8,678 nucleotides of DNA from Anaerolineaceae bacterium (GCA_011620505.1 WOZA01000119.1:1-8678), one strand, 5' to 3'. Positions 1 through 6,186 are shown, counted from the stretch's first letter. Translations and numbers: made by a program. The notes: generated by a model not told the origin, from the letters alone.

Positions 1-1283
1 ATCGGGACGAAAATCCCCGAGATCTTGTCCGCCAACTTCGCTATCGGCGCCTTTGACCCCTGGGCATCCTCAACCAGGCGAATAATCTGCGCCAAAGCGG
101 TGTCTTTGCCGACCCTGGTCGCCCTGAAGTGCACGGCACCGTTGATGTTCAGCGAAGCCCCTGTGACATTGTCGCCAATGGTTTTCTCAACCGGCAGGCT
201 CTCACCGGTCAGCATGGATTCATCCACGGTCGTTGACCCTTTCACCAGCACACCATCCACCGGGAAGCTTTCGCCCGGGCGCACCACCACCTCATCGCCC
301 ACCAACACCTGGCTGGCGTCGATTTCGACCTCTTGCCCGTTGCGGATGACGCGCGCTCTCTTGGGCGAAAGCGCCATCAGCTTTTGGATTGCTTCAGAGG
401 TCTTGCCAGTGGCACGGGCTTCCATGAACTTACCCAATGTGATGAGCGTCAACACAACCGCTGCCGACTCGAAGTAAAGTGAGTGTGTAAAATGGAATTG
501 ACCCTGGGTGATTTGCCAAAGCGCGTACAAGCTGTAAAGGTAGGCAGAACCAGTACCGATGGCAATCAATGAGTCCATATTGGGGTGCAGCTTCACCAGG
601 TTGCGGAAACCGTTGAAGTAATACGACCAGCCCATGATTACCACGGGTGTGGTCAGCAAGAGCTGCGTGAGCGCGTTGTTTAGCGGATTGATGGATGGGT
701 CAAAAAGTCCGGGCAACTTCAGCCCCAGCATGGGCCCCATTGATAGTAATAACAGCGGGACGGTCAAAATAGCACTGACAGTAAAGCGCCGCTGCAAATT
801 TTGCAGGCGTTTTGCCTTATGCGCCTTTTTGCGGTCAAGTTCTTCCTCGATGGTGTTATCAACCGGCAGAATCGCTTGATATCCAGCCTCAGCCACCGCG
901 CTGACCACTTGATGCAGACTAATCTCTGCCGGGTCGTAATCGAGCGTGAGCGTCTCGGCAGCCAGGTTGACGTTGGCATTCTGCACGCCGGGCAGCTTGC
1001 TCACCACCCTTTCCACCGTGGCTGAGCAGGACGCACAGGTCATCCCGTGCACCTCGAGCTGTGTATGTTGGGATGGAATGAGAGCCTTGTAGCCGGCATC
1101 GTCCACAGCCTGGACAACGCTATCCAGCGAGACCTGCGATTCGTCATAACGCAAATGCAGGTTTTCCGCAGTCAAATTGACGTTCGCTTCCGTCACGCCG
1201 GGCAATTTGCGCACTGCCCGTTCCACGGCAGCGGAACAAGCCGCGCAGGTCATCCCTTCAATGGCTAAGGTCTTAGTTTTCAT
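1..1283 (-). CDS. copA: Copper-translocating P1B-type ATPase, N-terminal part (cut by window edge)
   Basis: Integral membrane ATPase that exports Cu(I), or a similar soft metal, from the cytoplasm. The first 427 codons are present; the gene runs off the window, so the CPC metal-site helix, the DKTGT phosphorylation motif and the ATP-binding domain are not visible. Two heavy-metal-associated (HMA) domains lie at about residues 5-70 and 76-140, with GMTCAAC (C13, C16) and GMTCASC (C83, C86). They are followed by predicted helices at about 168-190, 205-222, 235-258 and 268-288, then the actuator domain with TGES at 359-362. The ATG at 1281-1283 has a good ribosome binding site (GAGGAG, about 8 nt upstream) lying inside the preceding repressor gene. 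The start overlaps that gene's end by 11 bp, so the two are surely co-transcribed and probably translationally coupled. The CxxC motifs and the CopY partner point to copper; silver transport cannot be excluded. Confidence 0.96.
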   Translation of the reverse strand, partial: MKTKTLAIEGMTCAACSAAVERAVRKLPGVTEANVNLTAENLHLRYDESQVSLDSVVQAVDDAGYKALIPSQHTQLEVHGMTCASCSATVERVVSKLPGVQNANVNLAAETLTLDYDPAEISLHQVVSAVAEAGYQAILPVDNTIEEELDRKKAHKAKRLQNLQRRFTVSAILTVPLLLLSMGPMLGLKLPGLFDPSINPLNNALTQLLLTTPVVIMGWSYYFNGFRNLVKLHPNMDSLIAIGTGSAYLYSLYALWQITQGQFHFTHSLYFESAAVVLTLITLGKFMEARATGKTSEAIQKLMALSPKRARVIRNGQEVEIDASQVLVGDEVVVRPGESFPVDGVLVKGSTTVDESMLTGESLPVEKTIGDNVTGASLNINGAVHFRATRVGKDTALAQIIRLVEDAQGSKAPIAKLADKISGIFVP

Positions 1284-1755
1284 AGGTATTCTCCTCGTAG
1301 GAATGATTTGAAAGGATAGTGCCGCTTGCGTGCAAATGGCACGTGCACTGCCCGGGGTAGCAATCGCAAGGAACTTCCGCTACTACCTGCTTATTCCGCA
1401 GAACTTCCATGAGCATCGCCTGGTCTTCAGCGACCATGGGGGTTTTCTCAACCAGGTAAGCCAGCAGGTTCGGTATCTTCCGGCTGCATATCCGGCTCAG
1501 CAAGCCCTCAACTTCAAGCTTCAAGCTCTCGGGTTCTTTTAGATGCGTGGTGTAGACAAAACGACGGGCATCTTTTCGTGCTTGCAAGTAGCCTTTGCTG
1601 GTCAGCCGGCCAATCAGAGTCTTGACTGTCGACTGGCTCCAGCCGCGCTTTCCATTCAAGACCAGGGCAATTTGCTGGCTGGTGGATTCACCACTCGCCC
1701 ATACCACCCGCATCACTTCCCATTCTGCTTCGCTAATATTTAAGATTTCGGACAT
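1273..1755 (-). CDS. copY: CopY/BlaI-family copper-responsive transcriptional repressor
   Basis: Winged-helix repressor of 160 aa, first gene of the copper operon. The N-terminal DNA-binding domain (about 5-72) carries the family signature GWSQSTVKTLIGRL at 38-51. A C-terminal CDCYPGQCTC at 130-139 matches the CxCx4CxC metal hook of Enterococcus CopY, in which Cu(I) displaces Zn(II) and releases the operator. The hook separates this protein from the BlaI/MecI branch, which senses beta-lactams and lacks it. A 21-residue tail with three histidines follows the hook; most CopY proteins end soon after it. The DNA for the tail also carries copA's ribosome binding site. The ATG at 1753-1755 has a modest AAAGG upstream. 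The cop box at 1788-1797 lies 33 bp upstream, so autoregulation of the operon is very likely. Confidence 0.95.
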   Translation of the reverse strand: MSEILNISEAEWEVMRVVWASGESTSQQIALVLNGKRGWSQSTVKTLIGRLTSKGYLQARKDARRFVYTTHLKEPESLKLEVEGLLSRICSRKIPNLLAYLVEKTPMVAEDQAMLMEVLRNKQVVAEVPCDCYPGQCTCHLHASGTILSNHSYEENTYEN

Positions 1756-1769
1756 GCTTCGTACCTTTC

Positions 1770-1812
1770 ATTCTATCGTTTATAGTTTACAACTGTAAAC
1801 GATACGCTGCAA
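1770..1812 (-). promoter_or_regulatory. Putative copYA promoter(s) overlapping the cop box
   Basis: Reading the minus strand there are two candidates. One is TTGCAG (1812-1807), 17 bp, TAAACT (1789-1784), which places the cop box between and over the -35 and -10 elements. The other is TTTACA (1799-1794), 18 bp, TAGAAT (1775-1770), which overlaps the operator at its -35. Either arrangement gives steric repression by the CopY protein. Sequence alone does not choose between them. Confidence 0.5.
1774..1804. promoter_or_regulatory. cop box operator with nested inverted repeats
   Basis: TACAACTGTA at 1788-1797 is an exact match to the CopY operator consensus TACAnnTGTA. It is the core of a longer palindrome, GTTTAC-AACT-GTAAAC, at 1785-1800. 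A second inverted repeat shares part of it: TATCGTTT at 1774-1781 pairs with AAACGATA at 1797-1804. The site lies directly upstream of the CopY-type gene and overlaps its likely promoter. Binding here would block RNA polymerase until copper loads the repressor. Only one cop box is visible, whereas Enterococcus hirae has two. Confidence 0.85.
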
Positions 1813-1853
1813 GTGTTCGTACAACAATGCAGGTCTTTGTAGAAGCTCGCAAT

Positions 1854-1880
1854 TTGTTTCGCTTCGGAGTGGGTTACACT
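1854..1880 (+). promoter_or_regulatory. Weak candidate promoter for the GNAT gene
   Basis: TTGTTT at 1854-1859 and TACACT at 1875-1880 are separated by 15 bp, shorter than optimal. They are the best sigma70-like pair in the 147-bp divergent intergenic region on the plus strand. A start site near 1887 would leave a short leader containing the GGAGG ribosome binding site at 1893-1897. This is a weak match. Confidence 0.3.
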
Positions 1881-1902
1881 AAAGAAAAAAATTGGAGGAA
1901 AA

Positions 1903-2214
1903 ATGGCTGAGATTCATTATACGCATGAGCCCGAGGCAACCCGTATCGTTGCTGCCACTGAAGAAGGTCAGGCAGTCGGAGAAATCCATTACATAGTGGA
2001 AAAGGATTACTGGAATGCTGATCGCACATCGGTGGAACCGGAGTATCGCGGTTCCAACGTCGCCCGCAATCTCGTTAATACGCTGGCAGATACTGCCCGC
2101 GCTGAAGGGGTCAAGATCTTCCCCACCTGTCCTTACGCCAAACACGTCATGGAGAATGACGCTGCTTTTGCAGACATACTGTTCAAGCAGGACACACCTC
2201 GAAATTCAGCTTAA
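1903..2214 (+). CDS. Small GNAT-family N-acetyltransferase (YjdJ/NATD1-like)
   Basis: A 103-aa minimal GNAT protein of the YjdJ/NATD1 type (Acetyltransf_CG-like), predicted to use acetyl-CoA; the substrates of this family are largely unknown. Visible signatures are the beta strand ending in TSVEPEYRG (42-50), which runs into the acetyl-CoA-binding loop and helix RGSNVARNLV (49-58), and the family's TCPYAKHVM motif (75-83) with a conserved cysteine (C76). The length fits this subfamily, about two thirds of a normal GNAT. The ATG has a strong GGAGG 5 nt upstream. It is transcribed divergently from the copper operon, and nothing in the sequence ties it to copper. The next gene starts 59 bp downstream with its own leader. 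Confidence 0.9.
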   Translation: MAEIHYTHEPEATRIVAATEEGQAVGEIHYIVEKDYWNADRTSVEPEYRGSNVARNLVNTLADTARAEGVKIFPTCPYAKHVMENDAAFADILFKQDTPRNSA

Positions 2215-2226
2215 TTAATTCGTTTT

Positions 2227-2269
2227 CACCTCGCCCGGAGTAAAATTGAGAAACTATTCGAGCGAGGTG
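2227..2269 (+). repeat. 8-bp inverted repeat flanking the channel gene's leader and covering its RBS
   Basis: CACCTCGC at 2227-2234 is the exact reverse complement of GCGAGGTG at 2262-2269. The right arm contains the Shine-Dalgarno sequence (GAGGTG) of the channel gene that starts at 2274; the loop is 27 nt. If the transcript begins upstream of the left arm, the stem could hide the ribosome binding site. If it begins at the TAAAAT at 2241-2246, the repeat could only act as a DNA operator. The repeat is certain; its function is not. Confidence 0.45.
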
Positions 2270-2273
2270 TCTT

Positions 2274-3035
2274 ATGTATTCACAAGAATTTGAGGCTGTT
2301 GCCACTGCAGCACGCAGCAAGACCGATCTACTGAAAACCAGGCCCTGGGCTTACCTGCTGGCATCGGTTCTTGCAGGTGTTTTCATCGGTTTTGGCGTCA
2401 TCCTCAGCAATACTGCAGCTGCTCTCACTGCGAGTTCCGGCCTCAGCCGGCTGGTATCCGGGCTGACCTTCGCGGGAGGCCTGAGCCTGGTTGTTTTTGC
2501 CGGCGCGGAGCTCTTCACAGGCAATCACTTCGTTATCGGCAGTGGCATCCTCTCTGGCCGCGTTTCGCTTGCTGAAGGGTTGAAAGTACTCTCAATGTGC
2601 ATGCTCGGCAATTGGCTGGGTGCAATCCTGCTTTCGGTTCTTTTCTCCGCCACAGGTCTTGCGGATGGTGCTGTGGGTGAGTTTATGGCAACTGTTGCTC
2701 AAGCAAAGATGAACCTGCCGATAATCGCGCTGATCACACGCGCGGTGCTGTGCAACATCCTGGTCTGCCTGGCAGTCTGGTGCACCTTCCGGCTCAAGTC
2801 CGAAACCGCCAAACTGATCATGATCTTTTGGTGCCTGTTCATTTTCATCACCGCGGGCTTCGAGCATAGTGTCGCAAACATGACCCTGCTTACCTCTGCC
2901 ATGCTTGGTCCTTTCAAGGAAGGGCTCAGCCTGGGCGGGTATTTCTACAATATTCTTCTCAGCACCCTCGGTAACCTGCTGGGGGGTATCTGGGGAGTAG
3001 CCTTGCCCTACTATCTGCTTTCGCGTGAGAAATAG
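2274..3035 (+). CDS. Formate/nitrite transporter (FNT) family channel
   Basis: Inner-membrane pentameric channel of the FocA/NirC/HSC family, which carries small monovalent anions such as formate, nitrite, hydrosulfide or acetate. It is 253 aa with six predicted helices (about 24-46, 60-83, 103-126, 150-172, 178-197, 222-248). Family signatures are AGAELFTGN (76-84), the conserved lysine in AQAKMNLP (K145), RAVLCNILVCLAVW (156-169), FEHSVANM (196-203) with the gating histidine H198, and LGNLLGG (232-238). The GAGGTG ribosome binding site lies 4 nt before the ATG. No formate dehydrogenase, pyruvate formate-lyase or nitrite reductase is adjacent, so the substrate cannot be assigned. Loss of formate produced by fermentation would be reasonable in an anaerobe, but that is inference. 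Confidence 0.93.
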   Translation: MYSQEFEAVATAARSKTDLLKTRPWAYLLASVLAGVFIGFGVILSNTAAALTASSGLSRLVSGLTFAGGLSLVVFAGAELFTGNHFVIGSGILSGRVSLAEGLKVLSMCMLGNWLGAILLSVLFSATGLADGAVGEFMATVAQAKMNLPIIALITRAVLCNILVCLAVWCTFRLKSETAKLIMIFWCLFIFITAGFEHSVANMTLLTSAMLGPFKEGLSLGGYFYNILLSTLGNLLGGIWGVALPYYLLSREK

Positions 3036-3093
3036 TAAAAGGTCACAATTACCAAGCTGTTTACTGATCACATATGCCTTGTTACCTTGTCTG

Positions 3094-3102
3094 TGTTATC
3101 AT
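3094..3102 (+). promoter_or_regulatory. Extended -10 promoter for the HAD gene
   Basis: TGTTATCAT fits the extended -10 pattern TGnTATnAT, 20 bp before the ATG at 3123. There is no good -35 at 17 bp, which is usual for extended -10 promoters. The start site would be near 3109, leaving a very short leader that contains the GAAGGG ribosome binding site. Confidence 0.4.
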
Positions 3103-3122
3103 CGACCGCTGAAGGGTAAACC

Positions 3123-3947
3123 ATGAGCTCAGAAAAGATCATTTTCCTCGACATTGATGGCACTCTCATCGACTATACGCAAAAACTTCCCGATTCCGCC
3201 AGGGAAGCGCTCCAACTCGCGCAGGCACGCGGGCACAAACTCCTGATCTCAACCGGACGCAGCAAGCCCGCCATCTACCCCTGGTTGTTAGAGCTTGGAT
3301 TTGATGGCATGATTGCAGGTGAAGGAGCCTATGCCGAATTTGACGGAAAGATTGTTTTCGAAAGCCCCATCCCCGAAGCCCAAATCAGCCGCGTCTTTTC
3401 TTACTTTGAAGACCGAAAGCTTGGCCTTTACGAAGAAAGTAACAGCGGGCTCTATGGTAATCGCTACTTTCTGAGTGAAACTGCCCGCTTTTTTGGAGTT
3501 TCCCAGGAAGTAGCCGCAGAAAGTTTGTTGAGGGCATTTCCCGGACTGACTTTTGGCCATCAGCATTACCATCTCGATGTGAACAAGGTCAGTTTTGTTA
3601 TGACGCCAACAATTAGCAAAACTGAGTTGGAACAAGAATTTGGTGACTATTTTCGCCTTGGCGTATGGAATATCTTCGGAAAAGGCCGGGGCTTTGGGGA
3701 TTTCACCCAGAAAAACCTGTCCAAAGCCTCAGCTGTCGCCGCTCTGCTCAACACACTCGGTCTCAAACGTGAAGATACTTTTGCGTTTGGGGATTCGTTC
3801 AATGATATCGAAATCCTGCAGTACTGTCAGACTGGCATCGCCATGGGCAATGCGCCGGATGAACTCAAAGCTGTAGCCGACTACGTGACAAGTGATGTGA
3901 CAGACGACGGCATTTTTAAGGCTTTCGAACATTTTGGCCTGATCTAA
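3123..3947 (+). CDS. Cof-type HAD-IIB family hydrolase (phosphatase)
   Basis: Cytoplasmic Mg-dependent phosphatase, 274 aa, usual for the Cof/YidA group, which dephosphorylates sugar phosphates, flavin or nucleotide phosphates and similar small molecules. The four HAD motifs are visible: motif I DIDGTL (10-15; nucleophile D10, acid/base D12), motif II ISTGR (42-46), motif III K201 in SKASAV, and motif IV GDSFNDIEIL (223-232; metal-binding D224 and D228). The stretch from about 83 to 190 is the C2-type cap that sets substrate choice; it is too variable to read. A GAAGGG ribosome binding site precedes the ATG. It stands as a probable single-gene unit, so the context gives no clue to substrate. 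Confidence 0.93.
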   Translation: MSSEKIIFLDIDGTLIDYTQKLPDSAREALQLAQARGHKLLISTGRSKPAIYPWLLELGFDGMIAGEGAYAEFDGKIVFESPIPEAQISRVFSYFEDRKLGLYEESNSGLYGNRYFLSETARFFGVSQEVAAESLLRAFPGLTFGHQHYHLDVNKVSFVMTPTISKTELEQEFGDYFRLGVWNIFGKGRGFGDFTQKNLSKASAVAALLNTLGLKREDTFAFGDSFNDIEILQYCQTGIAMGNAPDELKAVADYVTSDVTDDGIFKAFEHFGLI

Positions 3948-4002
3948 ACCAATTCTTTACAACTGTTTTGATAGACTCGGGTAAAATTCATGTAGTAATC
4001 AA

Positions 4003-4019
4003 CGCCTCTGGCGCTTTTT
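4003..4019 (+). terminator. Weak hairpin and T-run between the HAD and FHA genes
   Basis: CGCC-TCT-GGCG (4003-4013) followed by C and five Ts (4015-4019). The stem is only 4 bp but all G-C. It could end HAD transcripts. If the FHA gene is transcribed from TAAAAT at 3982-3987, the hairpin falls in that leader and could attenuate it instead. Confidence 0.35.
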
Positions 4020-4067
4020 ACCTTGACTGTGATATCAACCGTGCAAATTCAGAAAACTACTTTTAGA

Positions 4068-5867
4068 ATGAACAGACTTCCTTTCAGGACCATTTTCTTG
4101 ATCCTTTGCCTGGTTATTGGCCTCTTGGTTCAGCCAATCATGCCCGCCGGAGGGCAGGAATCCACCCAGAAAGTGGTGATCGAGGATCTCGACACGCGTG
4201 AATTTCCAAAATTGACACTGAATTTCAAGATTCCTGGCGGACTTGAACAAGACACTTCTCTGGCTGCCAGCCAGGTCACTGTCATTGAAAACGACAAGCA
4301 AATTGCTGTCGATTCACTCACCAGTGAGTATGTTGGTGTGCACTTTGGGCTCGTGATCAACCCCGAACGCACCCTGGTGCTCACCTATCCCAGTGGTTAC
4401 AGCAACTATGACCGCATGCTCTCTGCCATGCGCGAGCTTGGCTCTGACCTCACTCCTGTCACTGGGGACGTCTACAGCCTGTTTATCAACCCGGATATCC
4501 ATTACGATCAACTCGAAAACTACACCGAGTGGAAGAACGCGCTGGAAGGGTACAAGGAAAACCAGCGGCAGATGAGCAGTTCTCTGCAAAGCCTTGAAGA
4601 TGCGGTCAGGATGCTCACCAGCAGCCCCGCAACCAAGGAAACTGTGCTGGTCTACATGACCCCCTACATCGAGCCGGCTGAGATTCCTGCACTGACTGCC
4701 CTGATCAATCAAGCAGGCGAAGCCGGCATACCAGTGCATATCTGGATGACTGCCGCTGCGGTGGTCATTGGCTCAGCTTATCAAACCGATCTGCAGGCAG
4801 TCTGTGAAACCTGGGGTGGCAGCCTAACCATCCTGAGCGGCAGCGAGATCCCCCCCAACCCACGCGATTATCTTAAAGGCAAGGGTTATCGCTATACCGC
4901 CTCGTGGCAGTCCGAAGTTCGCTCCGGCAGCACCCAGCAGATCAGCTTGCGCCTCTCACCTCCCGGAGGAGCAGTGTTGACCTCCGCTGTGAGGGATGTC
5001 GCTCTGGAAGTTCTGCCGACGAGTCTGAGCTTCAGCAATCTGCCAGAACAATTAACGGTGACCATTCGAAGCGATGATCTGATCGAGCCAACAGAACTGC
5101 CCATCCAGGCATTGATTGAATTCCCGGATGGGTTTCCCCGCGAAGTGCTCAGCACCAACCTGTACGCCAACGGCAGCCTGGTCCAGCAGCGGGAAGCAGC
5201 GCCCTTTGGGGATTTTTTGCTCGACCTCAGCGACTATCGGGACCAGAGCAAACTCAGTTTGCAGCTGACGCTCAAAGACGCTCTCGGTTTTGAAGCACGC
5301 AGTGAGATGAAGTCCATCGCATTGACATGGTCAGATCTGGCTGCAAACCAGCCCAAGCCCCTGGTAAGTAATCCCTGGCTCTGGCTGGGTCTTGGCTTGC
5401 CAGCGCTCGGATTACTGGCGATTATCATCATCCCAACCAGGCTGAAGAAGCGAACTGCCAAAACGGATTCCGCCGAGCCCGAAGCGCCAGCCGCCCGTGG
5501 TGAACCGGAGAGTTTTGTGCCATTGAAGACTTTTGGCAGCCTTATCAAACTCGACCGCGACAATACCCCCTGTGCTGAGAAGCCGCTGTTGCTTCTTAAG
5601 GAAGTGACTCTCATAGGCAAGGATCCGCAATTGGCAAATTTGGTCCTCAGCGATGAAGCGCTGGAGCCGCTGCACGCCGAAATTCACGCCTTTCCGGATG
5701 GTCGCACACGGCTGACTGACTTTCATACCATTGCAGGCACCTATGTCAATTTTAAGGCAGTCGATACCAAGGGCGTTGAAATCCACCACGGAGATATCCT
5801 GCACTTTGGACGGCTTTCGTACCGCTTCAACAGCCCGAGCCGCGTGACCAGTTCAAAAATTGATTAG
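4068..5867 (+). CDS. Membrane-anchored protein: signal peptide, degenerate vWA-like domain, TM helix, degenerate FHA domain
   Basis: No named function is recognised. From the ATG at 4068 the protein has 599 aa. Residues 1-30 look like a signal peptide (MNRLPFR, a hydrophobic stretch, then a small-residue region ending near AGG). Residues about 32-280 resemble the vWA-like extracytoplasmic domain of Chloroflexota surface proteins, but the MIDAS motif DxSxS is replaced by INPERT (97-102). A beta-rich region follows to about 425. A TM helix lies at about 436-456, followed by a basic stop-transfer (RLKKR) and an acidic, proline-rich linker. The FHA fold spans about 510-588 on the cytoplasmic side: TLIGK (514-518), LHAEI (535-539), GTYVN (557-561). 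Canonical FHA domains have GR, SxxH and N-G at these sites; here the Arg is Lys, the Ser is Glu and the Asn is Ala. In-frame upstream starts exist (TTG 4023, GTG 4029, GTG 4041). None, including 4068, has a clear ribosome binding site; 4068 is chosen for its signal peptide. Confidence 0.82.
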   Translation: MNRLPFRTIFLILCLVIGLLVQPIMPAGGQESTQKVVIEDLDTREFPKLTLNFKIPGGLEQDTSLAASQVTVIENDKQIAVDSLTSEYVGVHFGLVINPERTLVLTYPSGYSNYDRMLSAMRELGSDLTPVTGDVYSLFINPDIHYDQLENYTEWKNALEGYKENQRQMSSSLQSLEDAVRMLTSSPATKETVLVYMTPYIEPAEIPALTALINQAGEAGIPVHIWMTAAAVVIGSAYQTDLQAVCETWGGSLTILSGSEIPPNPRDYLKGKGYRYTASWQSEVRSGSTQQISLRLSPPGGAVLTSAVRDVALEVLPTSLSFSNLPEQLTVTIRSDDLIEPTELPIQALIEFPDGFPREVLSTNLYANGSLVQQREAAPFGDFLLDLSDYRDQSKLSLQLTLKDALGFEARSEMKSIALTWSDLAANQPKPLVSNPWLWLGLGLPALGLLAIIIIPTRLKKRTAKTDSAEPEAPAARGEPESFVPLKTFGSLIKLDRDNTPCAEKPLLLLKEVTLIGKDPQLANLVLSDEALEPLHAEIHAFPDGRTRLTDFHTIAGTYVNFKAVDTKGVEIHHGDILHFGRLSYRFNSPSRVTSSKID

Positions 5868-5880
5868 GAATTCTTTCCTA
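5865..5880 (+). terminator. Small AT-rich hairpin at the FHA gene's stop codon
   Basis: TAGGAA (5865-5870) and TTCCTA (5875-5880) form a 6-bp stem with a TTCT loop, beginning at the TAG stop itself. The T-run after it is poor, so this is at best a weak terminator or a 3' end stabiliser. Confidence 0.25.
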
Positions 5881-5917
5881 TCTTATAGCTCTCATGCGCG
5901 GGGACGCCAAATTTAGC

Positions 5918-5946
5918 TTGAATTCGGACCTTTTTCATGTTAGAAT
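5918..5946 (+). promoter_or_regulatory. Strong sigma70-type promoter for the tRNA-Ser pair
   Basis: TTGAAT at 5918-5923, a 17-bp spacer, and TAGAAT at 5941-5946. A TG at 5938-5939 also makes an extended -10. The start site would be near 5953, 5 nt before the first tRNA. It is the best promoter in the window by spacing and consensus and fits a stable-RNA gene. Confidence 0.75.
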
Positions 5947-5957
5947 GTTTCGTCTAT

Positions 5958-6045
5958 GGAGGGATGGCCGAGCGGCTCAAGGCGCCTGTCTTGAAAACAG
6001 GTATAGGGAAACCTATCGTGGGTTCGAATCCCACTTCCTCCGCCA
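5958..6045 (+). tRNA. tRNA-Ser(UGA), CCA encoded
   Basis: An 88-nt class II tRNA. The acceptor stem pairs GGAGGGA (5958-5964) with TTCCTCC, followed by discriminator G and an encoded CCA (6043-6045). The anticodon stem is CCTGT/ACAGG around the loop CTTGAAA, giving anticodon TGA (5992-5994), which reads UCA and related serine codons. A long variable arm, TATAGG-GAAA-CCTATC, marks it as serine class. The T arm is GTGGG-TTCGAAT-CCCAC. All stems close well. Confidence 0.97.
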
Positions 6046-6064
6046 GGCTTATCAACCTAAAATC

Positions 6065-6153
6065 GGGGAGGTGCCGGAGTGGACGATCGGGGCCGCCTGC
6101 TAAGTGGTTGTCGGAGTAAAATCCGACCCAGGGTTCGAATCCCTGCCTCTCCG
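6065..6153 (+). tRNA. tRNA-Ser(GCU), CCA not encoded
   Basis: An 89-nt class II tRNA, 19 nt after the first. The acceptor stem is GGGGAGG (6065-6071) with CCTCTCC (6146-6152), including one G-T pair, and discriminator G6153. The D stem is CCG/CGG. The anticodon stem GCCGC/GTGGT has two wobble pairs around the loop CTGCTAA, giving anticodon GCT (6099-6101) for AGC/AGU. The variable arm is GTCGGA-GTAAAA-TCCGAC and the T arm CAGGG-TTCGAAT-CCCTG. The genomic bases after the discriminator are CCT, so CCA must be added by the nucleotidyltransferase, unlike its neighbour. It is probably co-transcribed with the tRNA-Ser(UGA) gene. Confidence 0.95.
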
Positions 6154-6160
6154 CCTGATA

Positions 6161-6186
6161 AAAAAACCGCCCTTCGGCGGTTTTTC
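6161..6186. terminator. Strong bidirectional intrinsic terminator
   Basis: AACCGCC (6165-6171), loop CTTC, GGCGGTT (6176-6182), with an A-tract on the left and a T-tract on the right that extend the stem to about 10 bp. On the plus strand it ends the tRNA transcript 8 nt after the last tRNA. On the minus strand it presents a run of Ts and can end the DUF2804 transcript, whose stop codon is at 6210-6212. It therefore serves converging units. Confidence 0.9.

Noticed and set aside
25..477. 150-aa open frame on the plus strand
   Set aside because: It is the shadow of copA, whose actuator domain and helices read cleanly on the minus strand.
1879..2145. 88-aa open frame on the minus strand opposite the GNAT gene
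   Set aside because: The plus-strand GNAT has a strong RBS and family motifs; the antisense frame has none.
2592..3071. 159-aa open frame on the minus strand
   Set aside because: It lies opposite the FNT channel gene, whose family motifs are clear. The antisense protein has no recognisable domain and no good start context.
2274..3947. FNT channel and HAD phosphatase as one metabolic operon
   Set aside because: An 87-bp gap and a separate extended -10 before the HAD gene argue for separate units, and no shared pathway is evident.
4314..4739. 141-aa open frame on the minus strand
   Set aside because: It lies wholly within the vWA/FHA protein gene and has no independent signals.
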